This document shows positions 37,102 to 46,206 of a DNA stretch of 64,000 nt, piece after piece. Every line of letters starts with the position of its first letter. Position 1 is the first letter of the stretch. The notes beneath the pieces were generated by a model. That model ran no database searches. It saw only the letters and a program-made list of their open reading frames with translations, and was not told where the DNA came from. The stretch is from Clostridium simiarum (lineage in GTDB: Bacteria > Bacillota > Clostridia > Clostridiales > Clostridiaceae): assembly GCF_018919175.1 (NCBI RefSeq), contig NZ_JAHLQL010000001.1, forward strand, positions 310,001 to 374,000, written 5' to 3'. The position numbers and the translations under genes are program-made.

Positions 37102-37713
37102 ATGAAACATAGTTTGCCAGAATTAAAATATGATTACAATGCTTTAGAACCACATATAGATGAAATGACAATGAGGATACATCATACAAAACACCATGCT
37201 GCTTATGTAAATAATCTTAATGCAGCTTTAGAAAAATATCCTGAATTAGAAAATAAAGATTTAGAAGAGTTATTAAAAAATATAGATTCAATACCAGAGG
37301 ATATAAAAATAGCAGTAAGAAATAATGGGGGAGGCCATTACAATCACTCTATGTTTTGGAATATAATAGGACCTAATAAAGGAGGAAAACCGGAAGGTAG
37401 TTTAGAAGAAGCCATAAACAAAAAATTTGGTAGCTTTGATAAATTTAAAGAAGAATTTAATAAGGCAGCGGCTACAAGATTTGGAAGTGGATGGGCTTTT
37501 CTTGTTATAAACCAAGAAGCGGAGCTAGAAGTTGTTTCTACAGCAAACCAAGATAATCCTATATCAGAAGGAAAAACTCCTATTTTGGCCTTAGATGTTT
37601 GGGAACACGCTTATTACCTAAAATATCAAAATAAGAGACCAGATTATATAGAAGCATGGTGGAATGTAGTAGATTGGAAAGAAGTAGAAAAAATATACGA
37701 AAATACTAAGTAG
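37102..37713 (+). CDS. Superoxide dismutase (Fe/Mn family)
   Basis: A 203-residue Fe/Mn SOD. Metal ligands are seen as the His in [13 protein letters not shown] (His about 26), His about 81 in [13 protein letters not shown], and Asp/His in [20 protein letters not shown] (DxWEHAYY). GSGWAFLVI is the family pattern. It dismutates superoxide, protecting an anaerobe during oxygen exposure. Metal choice cannot be read with certainty. Two rubredoxin genes elsewhere in the window could serve the same stress. The ATG follows ATGGAGGAA; a terminator follows. Confidence 0.93.
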   Translation: MKHSLPELKYDYNALEPHIDEMTMRIHHTKHHAAYVNNLNAALEKYPELENKDLEELLKNIDSIPEDIKIAVRNNGGGHYNHSMFWNIIGPNKGGKPEGSLEEAINKKFGSFDKFKEEFNKAAATRFGSGWAFLVINQEAELEVVSTANQDNPISEGKTPILALDVWEHAYYLKYQNKRPDYIEAWWNVVDWKEVEKIYENTK

Positions 37714-37724
37714 TAAGTAATTAT

Positions 37725-37765
37725 AAAAAGAAGCTTGTATACTATAAACATACAAGCTTCTTTTT
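37725..37765 (+). terminator. Rho-independent terminator
   Basis: A 16-bp stem with GAAGCTTGTAT and ATACAAGCTTC arms, flanked by A and T tracts, follows sod. Confidence 0.92.
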
Positions 37766-37875
37766 CTATTATAATATATAATTGTAATAGAGTATAAATT
37801 AGCTCCTTTTATTGCAAATATTTGAAAGTGGTATTAACATAGAATATAAATGTATAACTTTGAGGAGGTAAAAAA

Positions 37876-38634
37876 ATGAGGATATTAATAACAAATGATG
37901 ATGGAATAGATGCAGAGGGAATATATGCTATTGCTGAGATTTTAGCAAAAAAACATGAGGTTTTTGTGGTAGCACCCCATAGTCAAAGAAGTGCTAGCAG
38001 TCATTCCATTACTTTAAATAAGCCTTTAATAATAAAAGAAGTTACTCTTGGAGATTTAAATGTTAAAGCTTATAGCATAAGTGGGACTCCGGCGGATTGC
38101 GTAAGGGTAGGAATAGATATGATTATAAAAGAACCTATAGATTTAGTTGTATCTGGAATTAATAAAGGTTTGAATGTAGGTACTGATGTTTTATATTCAG
38201 GTACAGTATCCGCAGCAGTAGAGGCAGCTTTATATAACATACCTTCCATAGCTATTTCAAAGGAAATAAAAAAAGAGTCAGAGGGAGATTATTGTTATGC
38301 TGCAGAAGTAGGTGAAGAGATATTAAACATATTTAAAGATAAGAGCGTAGGTAATGAAGTGGTTATAAACGTAAATGTTCCTTATAGACCTAAGGAAGAA
38401 GTTAAAGGTTTCAAAGTTTGTAAAGTAGGGAAAAGCAAATACAAACATAATTATGTTGAATTTATTTCTGAGGATGGAAGTAAGGGATATAGAGTTAATG
38501 GGGAGATGTTAGAAAAAGATTTTCAAGGTGATGATGTGGATTATTTAAAGGAAGGGTATGTTACAATAACGCCTCTTAGATATGATTTAAACAACGCAAA
38601 TATTTTGAAAGGTGTAAAATCTATAATAGATTAG
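37876..38634 (+). CDS. surE: 5'/3'-nucleotidase SurE
   Basis: A 252-residue SurE phosphatase. The N-terminal ILITNDDGIDAEGI holds the metal-binding D8-D9. APHSQRSASSHSITLNKPL, SGTPADCVRVGI and VVSGINKGLNVGTDVLYSGT (followed by VSAAVEA) are the other family signatures. It acts on nucleoside monophosphates and short polyphosphates in the cytoplasm. The ATG follows GAGGAGG. The thioredoxin-like gene starts 20 bases after its stop, so they likely form an operon. Confidence 0.94.
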   Translation: MRILITNDDGIDAEGIYAIAEILAKKHEVFVVAPHSQRSASSHSITLNKPLIIKEVTLGDLNVKAYSISGTPADCVRVGIDMIIKEPIDLVVSGINKGLNVGTDVLYSGTVSAAVEAALYNIPSIAISKEIKKESEGDYCYAAEVGEEILNIFKDKSVGNEVVINVNVPYRPKEEVKGFKVCKVGKSKYKHNYVEFISEDGSKGYRVNGEMLEKDFQGDDVDYLKEGYVTITPLRYDLNNANILKGVKSIID

Positions 38635-38654
38635 ATATATTGGAGGAACTTTTA

Positions 38655-38981
38655 ATGATTAAATTAAATTCCGCTGAGGATATTGAATTTTTTATCCAAA
38701 AGAATAACATAGCTGTTTTATATTTTGGTAATAGCAGTTGTGGAGTTTGCGAAGCCTTATTACCAAAATTTAAGGATCTTTTAGTTAAGTTTCCTAATGT
38801 GAAGTCTGCTTATGTAGAAATAGAAGACGTAAAAAAATCTATGGCAAAATATAGCATATTCACTATTCCTGTTATACTTTTATATGTAGAGCAACAAGAG
38901 GTATTAAGGGAAGCTAGATTTATAAGCATAAATGATATTGAAGATAAAATTCAGAGAATAATTAAGTTATATGAAGGTTAG
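38655..38981 (+). CDS. Thioredoxin-family protein
   Basis: A 108-residue thioredoxin fold protein. The active site is CGVC in AVLYFGNSSCGVCEALLPKF (about residues 33-36), rather than the classic CGPC. The cis-proline lies in SIFTIPVILLYVEQQEV. The CGVC site and short length suggest a thiol reductase of unknown partner, sometimes called YbbN- or YtpP-like. A TTG at 38640 is in frame but lies within the ribosome binding site TTGGAGGAA used by ATG 38655. It is probably cotranscribed with surE. Confidence 0.85.
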   Translation: MIKLNSAEDIEFFIQKNNIAVLYFGNSSCGVCEALLPKFKDLLVKFPNVKSAYVEIEDVKKSMAKYSIFTIPVILLYVEQQEVLREARFISINDIEDKIQRIIKLYEG

Positions 38982-39116
38982 ATCTAAGAATTTATTAAGA
39001 TTAATATATTATTAACTCCCTACAATAGACAAATACTATAAAAACAAATTATAATAGAGGGTAGTTTGTTTATTAATTTACTTTCACCAAATTAAAACTG
39101 ATAAAGAGAGAGAGGA

Positions 39117-39953
39117 ATGGATATGTGGATAATTTTAAAAGCTATTATTATAGCTATAGTAGAAGGGGTAACTGAATTTTTACCTATATCATCAACAGGC
39201 CATATGATTTTAGTAGGGGATTTAATTAAATTTAATGGAACGGATTTTGCTAAAATGTATGAAGTTGTGATACAACTTGGAGCAATATTGGCAGTGGTTG
39301 TTTTGTATTGGAATAAGATAAAAGATATGATAGTGTCCTTTTTTAAATGGGAAAAGAGAGGTATTAAATTTTGGGTTAACTTAATTATAGCTACTATACC
39401 TGCTATGGTATTAGGGCTTACCCTTGATGATCTTATTGATGAATATCTTTTTAATACAAAAACTGTGGTTGTTGGATTTATTGTAGGAGGTATACTTCTT
39501 ATAGTTATTGAGAATAATTTCAGGAAAAAATCTAAAGGCTTTAATGCTGTAAGAAATTTAGATGATATAAGTTATGGACAAGCATTTAAGGTAGGGGTAT
39601 TTCAATGCTTAGCTATGTGGCCTGGTATGTCTAGATCTGCATCCACTATAATGGGCGGATGGATAGCAGGGTTATCCACTCCTGTAGCTGCTGAATTCTC
39701 ATTCTTTTTAGCTATACCGGTGATGGTAGGGGCTTCTGGACTAAAGTTATTTAAGTATAATTATTCAACTATGGTGACCAATCAATGGATTTCTCTAGGT
39801 GTAGGATTTGTGGTGGCTTTTCTTACTGCTTTACTAGTGGTGGATAGATTTATAGCTTTCTTAAAGAAGAAGCCAATGAGAATATTTGCTATATATAGAT
39901 TAATAGCTGCAGTAGTACTTGCTGGATTAATGTTTGCAAGTGTAATAAAATAA
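39117..39953 (+). CDS. uppP: Undecaprenyl-diphosphatase UppP (BacA)
   Basis: A 278-residue membrane protein with about eight helices. Both family motifs are clear: AIVEGVTEFLPISSTGHMIL (glutamates and serines of the active site) and WPGMSRSASTIMGGWIAGLS (second motif). UppP dephosphorylates undecaprenyl diphosphate at the membrane to recycle the lipid carrier for wall synthesis and contributes to bacitracin tolerance. ATG 39117 and ATG 39123 are both close behind GAGAGAGAGGA, and either may be used. Confidence 0.95.
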   Translation: MDMWIILKAIIIAIVEGVTEFLPISSTGHMILVGDLIKFNGTDFAKMYEVVIQLGAILAVVVLYWNKIKDMIVSFFKWEKRGIKFWVNLIIATIPAMVLGLTLDDLIDEYLFNTKTVVVGFIVGGILLIVIENNFRKKSKGFNAVRNLDDISYGQAFKVGVFQCLAMWPGMSRSASTIMGGWIAGLSTPVAAEFSFFLAIPVMVGASGLKLFKYNYSTMVTNQWISLGVGFVVAFLTALLVVDRFIAFLKKKPMRIFAIYRLIAAVVLAGLMFASVIK

Positions 39954-40036
39954 CAAACTCTACAGCTAATTTTTAATAATATTCTATTTTAATAGGTGAT
40001 ATTATATCATATTTATAAAAGTATGATATAGTATAT

Positions 40037-40088
40037 AAATAGGAGCCTATAAAAAGCATATGCTAATGCTTTTTATAGGCTCCTATTT
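40037..40088 (+). repeat. Perfect 23-bp stem-loop between uppP and pfkA
   Basis: The arm at 40037-40059 is exactly inverted at 40066-40088 around a 6-base loop. The core is AGGAGCCTATAAAAAGCAT. No T run follows, although the right arm itself contains TTTTTATAGG. A second inverted repeat ATATCATA/TATGATAT lies just upstream (about 40003-40030). It is probably a transcript-end structure for uppP. Confidence 0.7.
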
Positions 40089-40177
40089 GGTATAATTACA
40101 AAATTATTATACCTCTGTTTAATAGATTAGATTTAAAGTGTATAATTGAATAAAACGGAGCTTGGAGGGATCAATTT

Positions 40178-41275
40178 ATGACGCAAAAAATAAAGAAGAT
40201 AGCTATACTAACAGGTGGTGGAGATTGTCCTGGATTAAATGCAGTAATAAGAGCCGTAACAAGAACAGCTATATTAGAATATGGATATGAAGTTATAGGT
40301 TATAGGTATGGATATAGAGGACTATATAACAATGATTTTATCCCCTTGACTATAGATGCAGTTTCAGGAATATTACATAGAGGAGGAACCATACTATATA
40401 GCTCCAACAAAGACAATTTATTTGATTATGCTGTAGAGGAAAATGGAGTAATGATAAAAAAAGACGTTTCTGATGTGGCAGTAGAAAATCTTAAAAAAGA
40501 AAATGTAGATGCCCTTATAGTCATAGGAGGAGATGGTACATTAACTAGTGCTCGTGATTTTTCAAGAAAAGGAGTAAATGTCATTGGGGTTCCAAAGACT
40601 ATAGATAATGACTTAGTAGGAACAGATGTTACTTTTGGATTTAACACAGCTATTGATGTAGCAACTGAAGCTTTGGATAGATTACATACTACAGCAGAGT
40701 CCCATCATAGAATTATGCTTCTTGAAGTTATGGGACGAAATGCTGGTTGGATAGCTCTTGAATCTGGTATTGCTGGATCGGCGGATGTTATATTAGTGCC
40801 GGAAATACCTTATAATATTAATAAAATAGTAGAACAAATAAAGGATAGACAAAGTAAAGGTAGAGTATTTAGCATAATTGTTGTAGCTGAGGGTGCTAAA
40901 CCTTTAGATGGAGAGGTAGTAGTAAATAAGGTTGTAGAAGATAGTCCAGATCCAATTAGACTTGGAGGCATTGCTAATAAACTTGCTCATGATTTAGAAA
41001 AGCTTATAAAAGGTAATGAAATAAGAAGTACAGTGCTAGGGCACACTCAAAGAGGAGGAAATACTTCTACTTATGACAGAATACTGTCTACAAGATATGG
41101 TGTAGCGGCAGTAGAACTTATTTCTGAAGGAAGATTTGGTAATATGGTTTGTCTAAAAGGAAATAATATATCTGAAATAAGTCTAGAAGATGTAATTGGA
41201 AATATAAAAAATGTAGATCCTGAATGTGAACTGGTAAAAGTGGCTAGAAAAATAGGTATATCTTTAGGAGACTAA
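40178..41275 (+). CDS. pfkA: 6-phosphofructokinase
   Basis: A 365-residue phosphofructokinase, about 45 residues longer than the classic bacterial ATP enzyme. It has AILTGGGDCPGLNAVIRAV, YRYGYRGLYN, GGDGT at 117-121 and PKTIDND at 139-145 (catalytic Asp included). MGRNAGWIA and GHTQRGG complete the active site. Gly120 is the ATP-type residue (PPi enzymes carry Asp), while Lys140 in PKTIDND is more common in PPi or long-form enzymes. ATP use is the more likely reading. It catalyses the committed step of glycolysis. The ATG follows TTGGAGGG. Confidence 0.92.
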   Translation: MTQKIKKIAILTGGGDCPGLNAVIRAVTRTAILEYGYEVIGYRYGYRGLYNNDFIPLTIDAVSGILHRGGTILYSSNKDNLFDYAVEENGVMIKKDVSDVAVENLKKENVDALIVIGGDGTLTSARDFSRKGVNVIGVPKTIDNDLVGTDVTFGFNTAIDVATEALDRLHTTAESHHRIMLLEVMGRNAGWIALESGIAGSADVILVPEIPYNINKIVEQIKDRQSKGRVFSIIVVAEGAKPLDGEVVVNKVVEDSPDPIRLGGIANKLAHDLEKLIKGNEIRSTVLGHTQRGGNTSTYDRILSTRYGVAAVELISEGRFGNMVCLKGNNISEISLEDVIGNIKNVDPECELVKVARKIGISLGD

Positions 41276-41286
41276 TTTTCATTTCG

Positions 41287-41319
41287 TAAAGCACTGATTC
41301 CAAAAGAATTAGTGCTTTA
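41287..41319 (+). terminator. Likely terminator of pfkA
   Basis: TAAAGCACTGATTC pairs with GAATTAGTGCTTTA including one G-U pair, 12 bases after the stop. The T tract is short. Confidence 0.6.
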
Positions 41320-41596
41320 TCAAAGTAATTCTTAGATTAATATAGAGTTTGTTTCTAAAGGGGGGCTTAGACCTTAAACTTAGAAGAGCTTATCTAAAAT
41401 TTAGTCACTTTAGATAAGAATTTTATGTGATGTTTGGATCTGAAGTTATCAGAGAAAAGTTGAATATGGAAGAATATTGATTAAATATGTAACACTTTGG
41501 TTATAAATATATATGATAGTAAAAAACTTAGGGAATTTTCATTTATTCATGTAATGTGATAATATATAGATAATGATTATAAGGCTGGAGGTAAAC
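41320..41596 (+). other. Intergenic region before the serine-hydrolase-like gene
   Basis: No gene is seen. CTTATCTAAA (about 41390-41399) pairs with TTTAGATAAG (about 41410-41419), and TTCTAA/TTAGAA flank a GGGGGG segment near 41351-41384. These may be RNA structure, but no known RNA family is recognised. Confidence 0.4.
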
Positions 41597-42376
41597 ATGA
41601 AAGAGATTAAAAAATATTTAGAATCTAGAATAGGTCAACATAGTTTTTATTTTGAGGATTTAGAAGGAGGATATGTGTATGGATACAATGAAAACGTTCA
41701 AATGATATCCGCTGGATGCATGAAACTCCCTATAGCTATAGCTATTTTAAAAGAAGCGGAAAATGGGAAATTTGATTTAAAGGACAAAGTTACTGTTTTT
41801 AGAGAAGATAAGGTTTCAGGTACAGGGATAATACATGAGTTTGGAGAAAGGGAATATAATTTATCTGAACTTCTTATTGCTATGCTTATACAAAGTGATA
41901 ATACGGCAGCTAATAAACTTATTGATATGATAGGTATGCCTAGAATTAATGAGTTGTTTCAAGAAATGTCATTGAAAAACACAGTGATAAATAGAAAAAT
42001 ATTAGAAGAAAAGGATGTTAAAAACGTGGTACAAAACATAACTAGTAGTTATGATTTATGTTTATGTTGGAAACACCTATATAAGCACAGCTACTTAAAT
42101 GAAGAGCATAGCAAGATGGTTATAGATATTTTAAAAAGACAACAGATGAAAAATAAAGTAGCATTTTATATTCCAGAGGACATAAAAAAGGGCATGGCTA
42201 ATAAAACAGGAGATTTAAGTGGAGTTGAAAATGATACCGCTTTAATACAAATTTCAAAGGGAAATTTTGCGTTTACGGTTATGTCACAAGGGATACCTAA
42301 CAATGTGTATGGAAATATTACTCTTGCTAAGTGCGGAAAAATGATGTGGGATATGCTAATAAATAGTTGGAATTAA
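41597..42376 (+). CDS. Class A beta-lactamase-fold serine hydrolase relative lacking the nucleophile serine
   Basis: A 259-residue protein with the class A beta-lactamase layout and no signal peptide. SDN is present at 100-102 (LIQSDNTAANKLI) and KTG at 203-205 (ANKTGDLSG). The region that should hold SxxK reads ISAGCMKLPIAIAI: K43 is kept, but the residue three before it is G40 rather than Ser. Unless S38 or C41 acts instead, it should not be an acyl-serine enzyme. A cytoplasmic location is also unusual for this fold. The ATG at 41597 follows CTGGAGGT; the frame is open from 41573. Confidence 0.75.
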   Translation: MKEIKKYLESRIGQHSFYFEDLEGGYVYGYNENVQMISAGCMKLPIAIAILKEAENGKFDLKDKVTVFREDKVSGTGIIHEFGEREYNLSELLIAMLIQSDNTAANKLIDMIGMPRINELFQEMSLKNTVINRKILEEKDVKNVVQNITSSYDLCLCWKHLYKHSYLNEEHSKMVIDILKRQQMKNKVAFYIPEDIKKGMANKTGDLSGVENDTALIQISKGNFAFTVMSQGIPNNVYGNITLAKCGKMMWDMLINSWN

Positions 42377-42552
42377 CTTAAGAGATATTAACAGCCTTAA
42401 AAGCACAGGTATTTTATTTGTTATAATTAGTACAATTGTTATATATGATTATATTCTATAAACCTAAGCTTACACATACACTGCTTTTATATAGGAAAGC
42501 ATAGGAATTTTAGAGTTTAGCGGTATTTTTATTGAAATGAACTGGGAATGCT

Positions 42553-42596
42553 AATTAAAGGATCTCACAACTTCTAAGTTGTGAGATCCTTTAATT
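42553..42596. terminator. Bidirectional terminator
   Basis: A 21-bp perfect stem (42553-42573 with 42576-42596; core AAAGGATCTCACAACTT) lies just before the focA-like stop, between convergent genes. Confidence 0.92.
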
Positions 42597-42601
42597 TTAT
42601 A

Positions 42602-43471
42602 TTATGCATTCTTTTTAAAAGGTATGCTTTTTATCTGATCTTTTTTGTTATTGTTTATATAGATAAAGGCAAGGTACAAAGCTCCACCTACAAATAAGAA
42701 ACCTCCTAATATATTTCCTAAGGTTACAGGAATTAAATTTTTGATAACTCCTTGAATATTTAAACTTTGGAGTTTATCTTCGGTGATGTTAAGAGTAGAA
42801 ATATAATTGCTATTAGTTTTAGCTAATAATCCTATAGAGAAATAGTACATGTTAGCAACGCTGTGTTCAAAACCAGATATTACAAAGGCCATTATAGGGA
42901 ATAAGATAGCAAAAATTTTGCCAATGACGTCTTTAGCAGCAAAAGAAGTCCAAACTGCTAAGCAAACTAATATATTACATAATATGCCACTAAATAAAGC
43001 TTTCATATAGCTAATATTAGACTTGGTGTAAGCTACTTTAATGACATAAGCTCCTAATTTGCCTTCGTTTGCATCTAGAGCCCCGCTATAAAATAGTAAT
43101 AAAGATATTATAATAGCTCCAAGTAAATTGCCAAAATAAACTATAATCCAATTTTTTAAAACTTGTTTAAAGTTTATTTTTTTATGTAACAAAGGTACTG
43201 TTAGTAATACGTTTCCAGTAAATAAATCAGCCCCTGCTAAAATTACTAAGATTAATCCAACAGGGAAAACTAATCCGGATACCAATTTAGAAAGACTATA
43301 ATTGCTTATGCTGTGAGAAGCCACCGCTGATGCAAATCCTCCTAATGCTATAAAAGCGCCAGCTAAGATGCCTAAAGTAAGAGATTTGGCCTTGCTATAG
43401 TTAGCTTTAGCTTCGTAAGAAGTTAATATTTCTTCTGCTATTTCCGCTGGTCTTAACATTTTTTTTTCCAT
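42602..43471 (-). CDS. Formate/nitrite transporter family channel (FocA-like)
   Basis: A 289-residue FNT membrane protein with six helices. The family motifs are GAFIALGGFASAVA, FPVGLILVILAGADLFTGN (LxxGAELFTGN type), GNLLGAI, and VANMYYFSIGL with GNILGGFLFVG. FNT pores export formate produced by pyruvate formate-lyase. The divergent pflBA genes support formate rather than nitrite. The open frame extends to 43537, but AAAGGGGGA lies just upstream of ATG 43471, which is taken as the start. Confidence 0.92.
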   Translation of the reverse strand: MEKKMLRPAEIAEEILTSYEAKANYSKAKSLTLGILAGAFIALGGFASAVASHSISNYSLSKLVSGLVFPVGLILVILAGADLFTGNVLLTVPLLHKKINFKQVLKNWIIVYFGNLLGAIIISLLLFYSGALDANEGKLGAYVIKVAYTKSNISYMKALFSGILCNILVCLAVWTSFAAKDVIGKIFAILFPIMAFVISGFEHSVANMYYFSIGLLAKTNSNYISTLNITEDKLQSLNIQGVIKNLIPVTLGNILGGFLFVGGALYLAFIYINNNKKDQIKSIPFKKNA

Positions 43472-43673
43472 AAAAAATCCCCCTTTTAATTTTCGTAATA
43501 ATATGATAAATGAAATAATATGAAAATGAACTTTCATTTATTGCTTGTACAGAAGATTATAACGGGAAATATGAAGCTGTATTTCACTTTTCCTGTTGAA
43601 TGTAAGTTAAAACCTTATAGATTTTAAATGTGTATAAGAAAAAACAAAAAACAGAAAGCTTAAATACTGAAAA

Positions 43674-43723
43674 ATAGGTAATAAACTGTACTAGTTTTAA
43701 AACTATACTGTTATATTACCTAT
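43674..43723. promoter_or_regulatory. 50-bp nested dyad in the focA-pflB intergenic region
   Basis: Outer arms ATAGGTAATA (43674-43683) and TATTACCTAT (43714-43723) are perfect. The centre TAGTTTTAAAACTA is itself a perfect palindrome, with ACTGTAC and ATACTGT on either side. The rest of the 443-base region between the two genes (43472-43914) shows only the pflB promoter. The dyad could be an operator for either gene or a hairpin; no known regulator motif fits. Confidence 0.55.
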
Positions 43724-43809
43724 CAATATAATAACACAAACAGCGTCAAAAGTCAACATATGTTAGAAATTGTCAAATATTCTGAATAGTTAAACTTTTC
43801 TCAAGGTAC

Positions 43810-43838
43810 TTAACAAAGTTGCATAAAGGCTTTATAAT
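43810..43838 (+). promoter_or_regulatory. Sigma-A promoter of pflB
   Basis: TTAACA (43810-43815) and TATAAT (43833-43838) are spaced 17 bases apart, about 75 bases before the pflB ATG. Confidence 0.75.
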
Positions 43839-43914
43839 GAAGTCATGGAATATTGATGCTGATGAAAATTACACTTAAGTGATTTTCCATATCAAATATT
43901 AAGGAGGTTTTTAT

Positions 43915-46140
43915 ATGTTTAAGGAATGGGAAGGGTTTAATCTTGGTTCTTGGACAGAAAAAATAGACGTAAGAAGCTTTATTCAAAAGAATTACACAGC
44001 ATATGAAGGAGACAAAAGCTTTTTAGCAGGTCCTACAGATAAAACAAAAAAAGTTTGGGAAAAATCTAGCGCCTTAATTATTGAAGAAATAAAAAAAGGT
44101 GTTATTGATGTAGCTACAGATAAAGTATCAGGAATTGATAATTATGAAGCAGGATATATAGATAAAGATAATGAAGTTGTAGTGGGACTTCAAACAGATG
44201 CACCTTTAAAAAGAATAGTTAATCCATGGGGTGGATGGAGAATGGTTGAACAATCTCTAGAAGCTTATGGATATACATTAGATAAAGATATAGAAAAGTT
44301 TTTTCCACAATTTAGAAAAACCCATAATGAAGGTGTTTTTGATGCTTATACAGAAGATATAAGAGCAGCTAGATCTACTGGACTTATAACTGGATTGCCA
44401 GATGCTTATGGTAGAGGAAGAATAATAGGTGATTACAGAAGAATAGCGCTATATGGTATAGATTATTTAATAGAAGAAAAGAAAAAAGATTTGCACTCAT
44501 TAAAAGGTAATATGCTTGATGACCTTATAAGAAAGAGAGAAGAAGTTTCTGAGCAAATAAGAGCATTACAAGCTATGAAGTCTATGGCAGGCAAGTATGG
44601 AATAGATATATCAAAACCAGCTGCAAATGCTAAAGAAGCTGTTCAGTTCTTATATCTAGGATATTTAGCCGCAGTAAAAGAAAGCAATGGTGCAGCAATG
44701 TCTCTAGGAAGAACAAGTACCTTCTTAGATATATTCATTGAAAGAGATCTGAAAAATGGAGTTATAACAGAAGAAGAGGCACAAGAGTTAATAGATCAAT
44801 TTGTAATAAAATTAAGATTAGTAAGACACCTTAGAACTCCTGATTACAATGATCTTTTTGCTGGAGATCCAACATGGGTAACAGAATCCTTAGGTGGAGT
44901 AAGTAAAAATGGTAAGCCTTTAGTAACTAAAAGTTCTTATAGATTTTTACACACCTTAGTTAATCTTGGACCAGCACCAGAACCTAATATGACTGTACTA
45001 TGGTCTGAAAAATTACCTGAAAACTTTAAGAGATTCTGTGCTGAAATGTCAATATTAACAGATTCTATTCAATATGAAAATGATGATGTAATGAGACCAA
45101 TATATGGGGATGACTATGCTATTGCTTGCTGCGTTTCTGCCATGGAGGTAGGTAAGCAAATGCAATTCTTCGGAGCTAGATGTAACTTAGCTAAGGCTTT
45201 ACTTTATGCTATAAATGGTGGAATTGATGAGAAAAAAGGAAAACAAGTTGTACCTGGAATAGAAAAAATAGAAGATGAAGTTTTAGATTATGATAAAGTT
45301 AAAGCAAACTATATGAAGGTTTTAGAATATGTAGCTGGATTATATGTAGATACAATGAATGTAATTCACTATATGCATGATAAATATGCTTATGAAGCAG
45401 GTCAAATGGCTCTTCATGATACAGAAGTTGGTAGACTTATGGCCTTTGGAGTAGCTGGCTTATCTGTAGCAGCTGATTCTTTAAGTGCTATTAGATATGC
45501 AAAAGTTAAGCCTGTAAGAGAAAATGGCATAACTGTAGATTTTGATATAGAAGGAGAATTTCCTAAATACGGAAATGATGATGACAGGGTAGATGATATA
45601 GCTGTAGAACTTGTAGAAAGATTCTCAAAAGAGCTAAAATCACATCCAACTTATAAAAATGCGAAACACACTCTTTCTGTGTTAACTATAACATCAAACG
45701 TGGTTTATGGTAAGAAAACAGGAGCCACACCAGATGGTAGAGAAGCAGGAGTTCCTTTTGCACCTGGAGCTAATCCAATGCATGGAAGAGATTTAGAAGG
45801 AGCTTTAGCATCTTTAAACTCTGTAGCTAAGATTCCATATAATCCTTGTTGCGAAGATGGAGTATCAAATACATTCTCTATAGTTCCTGAAGCTTTAGGA
45901 AAGGACAGAGATACTCAAATCGGTAACCTTGTATCTGTAATGGATGGATATTTTGGTCAAGGAGCTCATCATTTAAATGTAAATGTACTTCAAAGAGAAA
46001 CATTGATGGATGCAATGGAACATCCAGAAAAGTATCCAACATTAACTATAAGGGTATCAGGTTATGCTGTTAACTTTAATAGACTTTCAAAAGACCAACA
46101 AAGAGAAGTTATAAACAGAACATTCCATGAAAAGATGTAA
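43915..46140 (+). CDS. pflB: Formate C-acetyltransferase (pyruvate formate-lyase)
   Basis: A 741-residue glycyl radical enzyme. The active-site cysteines are C405-C406 ([12 protein letters not shown]), and the radical glycine is G716 in RVSGYAV near the C-terminus. The N-terminal and substrate regions also match PFL ([38 protein letters not shown]). It cleaves pyruvate with CoA into acetyl-CoA and formate under anaerobic conditions and is inactivated by oxygen. The ATG follows AAGGAGG. pflA lies downstream and the formate channel gene is divergent, giving a complete formate module. Confidence 0.97.
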   Translation: MFKEWEGFNLGSWTEKIDVRSFIQKNYTAYEGDKSFLAGPTDKTKKVWEKSSALIIEEIKKGVIDVATDKVSGIDNYEAGYIDKDNEVVVGLQTDAPLKRIVNPWGGWRMVEQSLEAYGYTLDKDIEKFFPQFRKTHNEGVFDAYTEDIRAARSTGLITGLPDAYGRGRIIGDYRRIALYGIDYLIEEKKKDLHSLKGNMLDDLIRKREEVSEQIRALQAMKSMAGKYGIDISKPAANAKEAVQFLYLGYLAAVKESNGAAMSLGRTSTFLDIFIERDLKNGVITEEEAQELIDQFVIKLRLVRHLRTPDYNDLFAGDPTWVTESLGGVSKNGKPLVTKSSYRFLHTLVNLGPAPEPNMTVLWSEKLPENFKRFCAEMSILTDSIQYENDDVMRPIYGDDYAIACCVSAMEVGKQMQFFGARCNLAKALLYAINGGIDEKKGKQVVPGIEKIEDEVLDYDKVKANYMKVLEYVAGLYVDTMNVIHYMHDKYAYEAGQMALHDTEVGRLMAFGVAGLSVAADSLSAIRYAKVKPVRENGITVDFDIEGEFPKYGNDDDRVDDIAVELVERFSKELKSHPTYKNAKHTLSVLTITSNVVYGKKTGATPDGREAGVPFAPGANPMHGRDLEGALASLNSVAKIPYNPCCEDGVSNTFSIVPEALGKDRDTQIGNLVSVMDGYFGQGAHHLNVNVLQRETLMDAMEHPEKYPTLTIRVSGYAVNFNRLSKDQQREVINRTFHEKM

Positions 46141-46153
46141 TTTAAAGTATATT

Positions 46154-46183
46154 GAGGAAGGGCTTATCTTAAAGCCTTTTCTC
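46154..46183 (+). other. Intercistronic hairpin between pflB and pflA
   Basis: GAGGAAGGGCTT (46154-46165) pairs with AAGCCTTTTCTC (46172-46183), including two G-U pairs. No T run follows. It may stabilise pflB mRNA or reduce read-through so that less activase than enzyme is made. Confidence 0.5.
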
Positions 46184-46206
46184 TCCTAATAAAGGAAGTG
46201 GTTATA

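Noticed and set aside
43798..43817. Rex-like site near the pflB promoter
   Set aside because: Only the right half TTAACAA fits; the left half and spacing do not match TTGTTAA-N4-TTAACAA.
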